Below the pieces are notes generated by a model, which did no database searches, had not been told where the DNA came from, and saw only the letters and a program-made list of their open reading frames with translations. From Heligmosomoides polygyrus polygyrus (lineage: Eukaryota; Nematoda; Chromadorea; Rhabditida; Heligmosomidae): a stretch of 64,000 nt of DNA. Below, piece by piece: positions 34,301 through 46,300 of this stretch. Numbering within the stretch: position 1 is the first letter of the stretch; each line of letters opens with the position of its first letter. The DNA is taken from the NCBI GenBank assembly GCA_947396885.1, contig OX377206.1, forward strand, positions 20,579,114-20,643,113. Direction: 5' to 3'. The position numbers and the translations under genes were made by a program.

Positions 34301-37300
34301 TGGAGAGTTTTTTCCAACCTAATATTTAAATCTTTTTAGGGCGGAATAATTCATTTACTTGTGATACCTCAAGTGTACCTCAAGTGTACTGCAGGTTTTT
34401 CCTTGTGGTCGAACACCTTTAGATAGGTAGAGATTATGGTAGAAATGGAAGATACCTACGAGCTTCAAAGAGAGGTTAGGGTAGTCAGGCGAAGGGAATG
34501 CTGACCAAGTTCAGCCATATATTCCGGGTTACAACTGAATCCTACGGAGGCGACATTCACGAGGAGTTGAAGTGTCTAATGCCATAGAGGAAAGAACATC
34601 TCTAAGAGCTCTAATTGCTCTTTTGTTGGACGTGAGGCCAAAATGGTGATGTCTTACTGCTGGAACTGCACAGAGAAACGATAGACTCTTGGATAATTCA
34701 AGAACGTCAAAAAATAGTGAAGAATTGGTTAGCTGGTTCTTCCGTACTTCTTCGCTGCTCCGTGTGCTCTCATACGCTTTACTGTTCTCCATTCATTATC
34801 ATATGCCTGGGAGATTTACCGAAGAAGGTCAATGAAATAACCGTGGAGATTTTCAAAGCAACCTGTGTAGGATTGTAGGGCGTCGTCTGAGAAGGACCAA
34901 AGTGGTTTCCAAATTTTCTGCGGGCCTCTGTATAGGTCACAGGGCAAAAAAGTGTAGCGCTTCAGTGCAGATCGGCTGGAATACTGCTGTCGTGCTCAAA
35001 GAGAATGCCAAGCGAAATTTGCTTCAAAGGATCGGCACACAGTAAAGGCAGTTGCGCACTTATCCACCCTTAGTCAGAAGGATCTAGTATGGCTAATATA
35101 GCATACGGTATTGTCTAAGGCCCTAATATAATAGAATGCACTGTGATTTCTCCCTCCGATTGATGCCCGGCAGCGAGAGAAGTAGCCTTCAGAATCTCTT
35201 CGCTACTGAGTAGAGCGGGATTTTTTTGGCTTTTTAGTGCATGTTGTTCTTCAAATTACAGCGTATTTCAGTGGATTCGATCACGATTGCACTGCCCAGC
35301 AATTCGTCAATGTGATGTATCAGAAGAAGTGCATCAGGACAGAACCGCTGGAGTCAATGTAATGCTTGCCTAACAAATTCTTCCCTCTAGTTCCTCTCAG
35401 ATAATGGTGTTACTGGTAAATGAAGTTTTTTTTCAGCAGCGAACCGATCTGTGGCAATGCCGTCGTCGAGAGGGACGAGGAATGCGACTGCGGCCTGGCG
35501 GCTCAGTGTGACAGCTGGAATTGCCGTCCGGAGACGTGCACTTACCAGGTGCAGCCGGCGATACTTGTAAGTCCAGCTTTCTGCGATTTCACGTGTCAGA
35601 GTCTGATCAATCGTCTGCATTCCGATGACGATTTTTGGTGCCTGACTTACCATAAGGAATCCATGGAACTGAGAATAAGAACTCCAAGCTCCTGTGGGCA
35701 AAAGCTCCAAAGGAAGAAGCAGAGCAGTTGAGGTGTTGAAGCTGCAGACCTCTGCTCTCTTAGCGTCTTTTTCTGAAGCCGATCGCGAAATCTGGAAACG
35801 CTCGCATTTACTACACACGTTCGAGAAGATGAAAGCCACATGACCAGTTTACACTAACGTGCGCCTGTCCCTCTCGTTGCACATCCAAAACAAGATTTGC
35901 GGATCGCGGCATTTTTGATCGGCTTCTCAGTGCTCAGACTTGTCCTTTCCCTTCCTTATCACTGTCTTTTCCACTTTCATTTCTTCGACTTACTTATCCG
36001 TTTACGTCAAGGCGCTTCGTGCATAATATAGTTCACAAAACGTATGTGAATTTATAAGCATTCTCGTTCAGCTTTCGGGTTTCTGTAAATTGCATCATGG
36101 TGCTTCTTTAAAAGTAGTCCACCTTGCAAGCTTGTCGTAGAGGATATTGAACTTCTCTATTTGATGGAAGACTCTAATAGTTCGACCACGTCTTCTTCAG
36201 AGTCTTCAGAAAGTCTATTTTTCTTATTTTATTCTATTTATTCAAAATACATGATAGTGAACTCGACACCGGGTTTGAAGGCGATGATTACACGTACTAA
36301 AAGCATGGCATTCTTAAGAGAAACCCTAAATTTGAACAGTCAACTCTGCGTTTGATCCTTTACATTTTTGAATAGCCGTTTGGGTAGAAACCTTACGTCA
36401 ATGTAATTTCAACATAATTATAGTTATGTAATTGTCATTCTGTATGTCATTGTTAAATATTCTCACATAACGTCTGACCGTCTTGCAAATGGCATGAATT
36501 TTATATGCTTAAATGCTAAATAAATCTGGAATCTCCTTTGAGTCAGTCTTTGCTAGGTACAACCAGAAGGTGTAGTAGTAAATGGCATTCACTGCCTAAT
36601 CATTCTATTCCATACGTTAATATTTTCGCTCCTAATTTACTATCTTTTTTGCCGCATACATCAAAATCTGATCGCATAAACGTTTCCTGAATCGGCGAAT
36701 ATTGTTGGCATTACAGAACTGGTCAGCTTTCTTCGCACTTCTTAAGAACAAAGCTCTTCTCTGAGAGGTTGTTCTCTACTAAATATAACAACTGAGCTAC
36801 GAGGTCCCGGTGGTTTTCGTAGTGAAAGCCTTATCATGTCAAGGGAGCCTTATCATGTCTGTTTCAGTAAAACGAGCTGCTATAAAACGAGGCATGATTC
36901 AAGTTTCCATCTAGAGAGCTGTAGAGTGACGAACCCTTTAGAATTCGGCTTGTGGTAGAGTGTCTCCAGGGCTTTTCATATGGTCTTCCTGTAATATGGG
37001 CGCGTGTAGCGCAGTCGGAGGAGGCGCGACTGTCGCGTGCACCCGATACCAGGTTCCTGGTTCGGATTTCCCGCCCAGGCCAACCAAGCCTTCCATCCCT
37101 CCGGGGTCGGTGAATTGGTACCAGACTTGTCTGGGAAGGATAAAGCGCTGACTTGTTCATCGGCTGGCCACCGCAAGTCATTGTATGGCCAAATACGCAT
37201 TCATGTCGCCTCCACGACATCCCGTAGAAGTAGAATGCGCTGGCACATCCCAAAAATGGATTGAGTAACGCCGTCCTTTATCCTTTATCCTTATCCTTCC

Positions 37301-40300
37301 TGTAATATAGCCTTGGTCATACACACTAATGTATAAACCAAGCTCGATAAACCCTTGATGCTACCGTTTTACTCAGAGTTGAGCCGATGGCCTTTTCAAA
37401 ATCAGTAGCAGTCGGTATTTACTGCAGCGCGATGACATAATTTTTAGAAGACACAGCAATTTTTCACTGTGAAGGGGACTCGATTATTTGTGAGTTGGAA
37501 AAATAGCTAAGTTCTCCCACACCTTGCTGTGCGTGGTTATGTTTTTGCTCTGCTTTAGTTTAGATCGTCATTCGGGAGTGTGGGGAAGGGGTAGGGAATG
37601 ATTCTCATGTATTGATTCCGAAAACATGGAAAACACGTCGAAACCACCAGCTATAAGTCTGCAAAATGCATGAGACATCCTAACGATTGAAGCATGGTAT
37701 GTAGCTCAGAAGTCTCAGCATTAAATTATCCAACTACTTCTAAAGAGACAATGTGCTACTCATTGGAATAATATTTAGTAGTTTGGGATTCACACTAATT
37801 CCTGTTTAACTTGTGTGGATATTTTTATTGGGGGGGGGGCAAAAGTAATGAGACACCCCATGCCGTGTCCATATATCTCGTGGCTGGAGTCTGCTTTCGT
37901 GCTTGTCGTATTTGTATGTTTGTATGCTACTTACTGAAGCCCATCTGAGAAGTTACCACTTCCGCTCTTTCCAGAAGCATGCCAAAACCCCAGCCTGTCT
38001 CATTCCGAAACTCCAGTCTGACGAGTCGACCTGTGTCGCGCAAATCTCGCCCAATTCCCAACCCCTAGCAGCCTGGGCTCAATATTCACGCACGATGAGA
38101 AGTACGTCTTCTACCTTAACCCTGCCAAGCAGCGAGTCTGGGTGAGGCCTGGTGACTTGTTACCGACCTTCGTTCGGCGAGATGTTCACGGCGAGAAGCA
38201 CCTTTGGAGCTTTTGGGTCTGCGCCCATGGATCGGTTTACCGGAAGCTGTTTACCAAGAGCACTACGATGAAATCCAAGGCCATGTTGAACGAAATAGAA
38301 GAGATGGACCTGCGACTCGCTCTTATTCATTCGCAGCGCTTCAAGAAGATTCTCCTCTTCGACAACGCCGCACCCCATCGGGAACAAGTAAGCACGGATA
38401 AGCTTGGCCAGCTGGGCTACGTTCACATGCCTCACCCACCGTATTCGCTGGACATCTCTCCATGCGACTACCACTACTACTTGAGCTTACAGGACTTCCT
38501 AGTCGGAAGGGACACAAGAACCCAAGCAGTCCTTGACAACCATGTCGAGCAGTTGATCAACACCAGGCCCAAGCACTTCTGGAAGGAGGGGATCAGGAAG
38601 TTGGCTGAGCGATGGCAGCAAGGTCCTTGCCCTTAATGGCAAATACATTCCTCAGCATCGTTGAGTTGTAATTGAGTTATAGAGAGATAAAGATTTTTTT
38701 CATTTTGTCTCATTACTTTTGCCCCCCCCCCCCTAATAGGCGAAAAATGCAATACCACCGCTGTAAAGTAGTCATTGAGAAACCGTTCTTGTGGCATCGG
38801 ATCATATCACTCATTATTGAGAAAATATAGGTTCCCCTATCCTTTCGGCAATTAGAGAAATATTTCAGGTATTTTTTGGGATCGTGTGAGTTTGAGAAAG
38901 TCGTTTTGCCCTTGACTTCCTTCTATCTCGTCATATCGGAAAAATTTCTGTGGGAAGAATTTCTCACAATTGAAGTAACTATTCCTGTAAGCATACCCGT
39001 GCTCATCTCATTCATATACCTGGCCTTACCTCAGCTTCAACTAGCAATTTCTCCAAACCATTTTCCATTCGTTTTGAACTCCATTTCGTTCATTCCGTTT
39101 GTGATTTGCTTCGAGATCATTAACAATTATGAAATTCAAGGTATCGTGAAAAGATGGGGGCTTTGACATGCTCACAAGCAGCAAAACTGGCCTTTTCTTC
39201 AGCTGCCACTACCCCATACTGTGTTTTCCCCATCTCTTCTTGAACATAGCAGGCTTTTTTCCGCATAGTGACTATGTAGTCCAGCCATCCTCTGCAGCAG
39301 TTGTGACAGCGCCAGGCTGTAATAGTCAATACTTTTTAAACTTAGTAGCAACGAAAAGTTTGCGAGTGCACGTAGTGTCCAGTTTTGATGGAATTACTCG
39401 GTAAGAATGCGGTCTATCTCATTGCTCTTATTCTAAGCCACATTCACTTTGATTTAACGTGATTTCTGTTTCTTGTTCTTACAAGGGAATGCAAGTTTTA
39501 TGGGAAAACGACAACCATGCAATGCTTTGTTGAAAATCGAATTTGTTAAGCGAAAGGTTTTGATGAGTAGCAAGCTCATAAAAAGGGATGGATTTTAAAC
39601 GATTTCTGTTTACCTTTGTTCTCTTGATTTCTGTGTATCATGTTGCGTCAAAAAAGAACAAGAAGGTTCTTTAAATTCTTACCACAGTCTGTTCGAGATC
39701 TGTTCAAGAACCTTCCATGTGTTAAAAGATTAGGAGCAATCAATGCAAGTTGGTGGTGGCCGCTATTAAACGATTTTTGGACATAACGAGCCAAAGCCAA
39801 TAAATAGCAAACAACATATAGAATTAGATAAACTATACCAACCTAGCTGTCCAGGTAGGCTCGGTTTCCCAGTTCCCAGTCGAGAGGGGAACTTTAAAGT
39901 ACCATTCTCGGTACAAATCTAGTAGGAGTGGACCCCATTACTATTACATTTGCGCCGAGAACGGATTATATTCTAGTAGATAAAACAGAGAACATCGTCA
40001 TCGTTGTAAAAAATAAAATAGGTGGAGACACCACCAATCAATTAAAATTTTTGGACACAAACAATGCGATGTACTTCACGCCCTAATCATTTGCGAACGT
40101 CCCGACCTTACTTACGAATATAGGTTCATGTTCTCATGTTCCTTGTGTTACTTATTTCGAATTCATGAATGTAGTGATTTCCTACGCAATGAGTGGATTC
40201 AACATAGTTCAATACTGAACACACTCAGTTCCCATGAAATCGTTTAAGAGCGGCCACCACCAACTAGGATTGCATCAAAGAGTAATATATGTACTTCTTT

Positions 40301-43300
40301 TGATAACTTCGTCAGGTAACATAGTCGAAGGATGCGCCGGCCGTCGCTTGCACCCGTCTCCTCATCCTTGGATTCGATTTCATGCACAGGCGTAACCAAG
40401 CCTTCCATCCGTGCAGGATTGGTGAATTGGTACCAGCTTTGTCCGGGAAGGACAAATCTGTCTTGTTCATTAGCTGCTAAATGGTACAATCAAAATATGC
40501 GTACAAATGGTGTCCACGAGATCACGTAGAAGTAGAGTGCGTGGCGCATCCCACAAAGGGAGTGAATAGCGCCGCTCGTTTAACTTTATTCTTTATCCCA
40601 ACGGCAACTGAATAGCAGTGCTATTTATTTTTAGACGTCGAATTCCAGAGGGACTTTCCAAAAAAGTCAAAATGTAGCAAATGCTGACTCACATTGAAAT
40701 CGTGACCGATTTATTTGCCAGCTGTGCGATCGTGAGATTGCTCGGTCTTTTTATAAACCCATTAGCAAATCAAACAGAGAGTTCAAGCTGATCGCCTTTA
40801 CTCTGCCTTCGATGCCCATACGTGTTTGCGTGTGGCTCTACGGAACCTGCCAGTTATGCTCCCAGCTCGTTGAAAACCGGTTCTAGGTGAGCAAGTCAGA
40901 AATGTCGTCCGACGGAGTTTCTCTCCCCCCCCCCCCCCCCCTCCTCCACGACGTACCACCCATTACTCAGAATCCGGCCCATGTTTGAACGCTCTAACGG
41001 ACGGTAATAACTCACCGGCTCAGTTTCCTTCCTCACGCCTGTCAGCGTCCCGGAACTAGTACTGCTTCTTTGGTCACTGTACTAACTCTAGTTGTATAAC
41101 ATTATAGTTGTACTATCGAAATTTCTACGGATATCCGAATAGTTTCGTATGCCGACGAATTTGAACATTCAAATTCGAATACATCTGAAAAAGGCGGCGA
41201 TTTTTTGAACATTCGAATACCTATTCGAATATGTCATTCGAGAACAACTTTAGTATGCGTTAACGAGATAGAATGGAATCGTTGAGATATACCATTTCAC
41301 GTAAATCTGGACACTTTTGACCTGACGCTTAATCCTAACGCTTATGAAACCAGATCGAGATGAACTCTTTCAACAATAAAGTGGAAACTCTCCGAGATGG
41401 TTGCAATGCATTTTTGCTTAAAGAAAAATTGTTACAGCTTTATTTGAATTTATTAAATCACCTGCCCCAATAAGTGGACACACTGTTTAATTTGTTTAAG
41501 TTTTCGTTTTTTGAAGGAGAAATAGTGATTTAAAGTTTATTTTAAAGAGTAGGAAAGCCGCTACATTTTGGTCAATCAACGAAGAGATCGTGCCACGCAC
41601 TGGGCAAGATGTTGCGATTTTCATATGATTAATATTGTAAATGCTGTTTAATTAAAACAACTGTGTGAGGGTGTATGTGTTTTTTTTTACGTCTGTTCTT
41701 GATACCAACTACATTTGTGTTACTCCGAGGGAACAGGATTTCTGCTATCCCTAAAATGAAAATCGCTACGATCTTATCGGCGCAATCGCGTCTTTTAATG
41801 AAACACATGATTCCATCCTTTTTGCACTTTAAAACAAATTTCAATTCATTATTCTTCCTTGAAAAGTAATTTTTTAAATAAAATCACAATGTGTTCAGAG
41901 AGCAGATGACTTTAAAAATTTCAAAGAATTCCATACTAGATTTTCCTTAAACAAAAAAATCTTATCAGATTGTTTTTGCTTTAATGTGGAAAAAGCCGGT
42001 GTTGATAAGTAAAATGTTCGGTTTGATTTCAAAGTCATCAAACTTACTTAGAAGTGTGCCCCCTTTTTGGTTTGTAAAGTGTTTAATTTGATTAATAAGG
42101 TATCCAATGTGATTTGAAAAGTGTCGAGTTGGTTTGAAAAGTGGCAAAATAAGTAGGAGAAATAAGTGACAATATGACGATTTATGAGATATGAGATATA
42201 ACAATAAGGATAGTTGTATGAACTTTGTTCTCTATTTGTTTTCGGTGCGTGTGTATCGCAGTCGGAAGAGGTGCCGTCTGTCGCGCACACCCAATACCAG
42301 GTTCCTGGCTCGGATTTCCGCCTAGGCCAACCAAGCTTTCCATCCCTACGGGATCAGCGAATTGGTACCAGGCTTGTCTGGGGAGGATAAAGAAGAGGAA
42401 AGGGACAATTCATTGCATGGCCAAATACGATTTCAGATCACCCCCACGACATCCCGTAGAAGTTGTTTCTAGTTGAGTTTGAGCTGCAAAATTTTTGAAT
42501 AAATGAGCTTCCAGCAACAAAACTGATGTGTTGCAGACTGCTTGCATGTCATTTGCCAGCAGTCACTTGGTGTCTATCCACGTGAATGCTGAGCAACAAG
42601 TACCTGCCTGAAAGTGGTTAAATCCAGCTTCTTCTATAACATCGGGCCACGCTGCGATCGTTGAAGATTCATTCCATTCATCGAGAATTTTGATCGGACT
42701 TCTCCGTATTGCTGATTCCATAAGGTCAGAAGAAACAAACTTCAGGCATGTGATTGTTGCCTAGCATTAACGCGGATAGATACGCAGTAGACATAGGATC
42801 CGATACCGATTCGGATATTTTTAAACTGCCACCTTTTCAAATCCGATTGAAAGTATTGTGTAGATGATGGCACTTCTCAAATGTTCCGGATCTTAGGATG
42901 TTTCAAATAAGAGTAGCTTTAACAAAATGATGTTATTAAGATTCATATAACTGATTTAAATTTAGTTCTCAAATCGGATATCCGAATCGGGTGAGGCATT
43001 AACCGTTGTTCACCCGAACTGTTTAATCAGGATTTGAGAAAAATGACGGATCCAAATTATTCGAATCGGATTCAATGTCTAATAGGCAGTAAATCTTGAC
43101 AAACACCGACATTCGATTAATTTCCGATTTCATCGCTTTTGTTACTAAAATTCCAAAATGTTGAAATTTCAATTTTTTGTTTGAAAATTGTTAGCCGTAG
43201 TTACAGTGCGCGTGATATTATTGGGCTTAAAAAACCTATGCGAAACAGTCAACGCAGAATTTCAGGTTAATTCTTAGAAAATTTCACAGTTCAACGCTGA

Positions 43301-46300
43301 CAACTACTAGCGGTTTTGAACTATGAATACGTTGATTGTAGTAATAGCATTATTCTGCGCTTTGCAGATGATAAACTGCCAATTCCAAGGTGCGTCTGAC
43401 CGTATGATGCGCATTGTAGTAACCTGTTTGATTCAGTATGTATCTTTTACTAAAGCCGCTAAAGTGGCGGAAGAAATGCTCATGAGTAGCATATGTATCT
43501 CAGATTCGATTCCTTATGGAGCAAGTCGTTTGGCTCACTGATTGAGTGATCTGAATCAGGGGTGTGCGTTTAACGGTTAACGATTTACCGGTTTAACGGA
43601 TTTACCGGCATTTTCGCGATAAATTCTCCTAACGAATTTTCTCGGTAAATTCCCAAACTTGCCGGAAATTTAACGACTTTTTCGTACGAAATCATGTTTC
43701 CATCCATCGAATGGAGAAGGAAATATACTACCGATCTCAGTTTAGGAGTGATTGCTTCATCTTCTCCAGTAATTTGCCATTAGCTTTCGCGGTCCTCAAC
43801 CTTCATCCATGTCCACATCACGAGGCGGAGGGTAGTGCGCTCCAGTGTTAAAGACGCGCTCCACTGGGACAGTACCTCGCGCTGAGATTCCCCACAGGAC
43901 GTGAGACAATTTGAACTAGAGATATAGAAGCTCTCAGAATAGACGATCGCCAGAGGGATAAGAAGATATGCTGATGTCTTGTTCCGGTAATTTAGCCCAA
44001 GATGTAAGGCATTGAAATGTGCTCTGCTAGTCTACCTGATCTCCAGGTGGACTCTTAAGCTGTTTTTCCCGACAAGAAAGATCTTCGTTATCATGCCACA
44101 TTTCGTTTTCTGAGGTGTCTGGCTTCGCTCCAAAGTACAGCTCAATAGTTCAAAAAGTAGTAGTGCAAGGTGTAAATCATTCCTTCATCGAATGAAAAGA
44201 TGATAACTGTGACAAATTCAAAAAGCAGTTAGAGTGTTAATCCAAAGGAAATGTAGCAATGTTCAATTGAATGTCGGATGTTCCAGAAATGTGTTGTAGA
44301 GTTTCAATTAGGCTTTCATCTTTTTTGAAGCACCCACGATATAGATCGTTATACTTGTGCGTTGTTAGGCTTCCGTTTGCTTTGTTTGTTGTAGGATGCT
44401 CTTGTTTCCAGTTCCAGAGCGTCGTTTGCTTTAGGATGACGTATGAAGGATAAAATGAAGATGATATGGTTTTTCTTACCGTGATGATGGTTCGGTGGAA
44501 AGCTTTACGCTTTTTTACATCACCGCCGCCTAAAACTAGTTGTTCTTGAGGGAGTATTAAAATTATAAAAATTAACGGATTTACCGAATTAACCGGAATT
44601 TACCTGCGAATTTCCGCGTTAAAAATATGCGGTAAAATATTTACCGGCGGCAAGTCAGCGCACACCCCTGATCTGGATTATGTTCCACGAAATACCTCTT
44701 GGGCATCACCAGCAAATGAAATTCTCTGTGAACTTCTGTAGGAAATAAACGGATTAAGCGATTGCGATCAGTTTTTATGCCCGTTTTATCACTGCCAAAT
44801 GATCTTATATAATTTTAAAGCGTACCACACGGCGTCTACTAAAAACACGGAAGCATGGAATTCCTGGAGCTTCAGTACCTGCTTTCTGTTTCAGTGGCTA
44901 CTGGGAGTGAGCTTTGTCAGCGTATCGGCGACGGTGTTTGCCGTTATACTGCGATACAGAGGAAGAATGCTGAACTGCTTCAAAATCCACAAGGAACGCG
45001 ACTCGAACTTCCGTCACGCCAGAATTCGTGCTCTCAGCGCCAGTCCTTCCCAATCGCGGAAGCGGGGCAGCTGTGGAATCGCGGTGTGTCAATCTCTATT
45101 TCTATGTGTCTCTCATGTTGTGCTCATGTATATTGGCGGATCCCTGAAAACAGTTTGGAAACGCATAAAGAAACACGGCAAATTCTCTTTTGGTGATTTT
45201 CTTCCCAACGAAGGCCCCTGATACCTATCAAGAGGGAGCATGAACCAAAACCAAGCGACGTCTGCGTGCGAGTTGAGTCGAAATAATTTAAGTGATCTAA
45301 ATGTGTGGGCTGAACACAATTGCCGAAACATTGTGTTGGTTTCTACGTGGTTTGAACATACAATAAAGTGCTATTACAGAACACTGGTTTGTCGACACCG
45401 ATTTCCGCTCCGCACAGTACAACCCTTCAGCGGCCGAAGCAGCCGCCTCCACCACCACCGTAAGTTTCTTCACTTTTAGCGATCAGATCAGCCGCATGCA
45501 CACTTTGCAGCTGGCAGTGGCCAGTGGATTGTGGGCGGAAACCAGCTCCGCCCATATTCCACTGCCGCACGTAGGGCTGCGCCGCAGCGCCAGTGAGGGA
45601 TGGCGAGCTCATTCCTCGCTGCCACTGCCGCTGCGGCAGTGAAAGTGTGAATACCCTGTCGCTGCCGCAGTGTGACTCCGCCCCAGACGCCTAAAGGCCC
45701 CCACAGAGTTCAGCGGCAACGCCGCTCGCCGCTATGGTTAAGGATAGGGCAGGGACGCCGCCGGCGGCGAGCTCTGCGTCTCTACCCTATGATGAAGGAT
45801 AGGGCAGCGGCAGCGCCGCAGAAGTCTGGGAGGGCGCCTTAACCGTGGCTGCCGCACTGCCACTGCGGAGTGTGCATGCGGCTGTAGCAATTCTATCCTT
45901 GGCGACCTAAGTTAAATTGCTGTATTCTTCGTTAGAGAAAATGGGAGTCAGTGAAAAGGTGGAGAGATGCTGTTCCCAACGCATATTAGTAACTCTTGAT
46001 GGTTTTGCCGTCCTTTTCTATCTGCGTTTGGATATTCCTGGAACCGGTAGCATACCTACCTGTAAAGAACTTGTTCTATCGTCGAGTCCCTGCAGCGTGT
46101 CCCGCGCGAACAAATTTTGCTGCTCAACATGCGACGCTGTGCGAGATCCTGTAGATTAGTTCGTTCTAGGTGTGAATATTTTAAAAGAGTTAGTCTTGGG
46201 GAAAGCACTCGATTTGTTGGAGAAGGCCCCAAATTGGTGACAACTTTAACACGTTGACGACTGCGCCTTTTTCGCGTGTCTGGCGCGTGGGACCAATCGA

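Noticed and set aside
35387..35839. 150-codon minus-strand frame overlapping the disintegrin exon
   Set aside because: It is the shadow of the Cys-rich plus-strand exon plus flanking intron. The plus strand has matching splice sites and a clear domain.
41965..42204. 79-codon minus frame with a periodic peptide
   Set aside because: The seven-residue periodicity is just the 21-bp DNA repeat translated.
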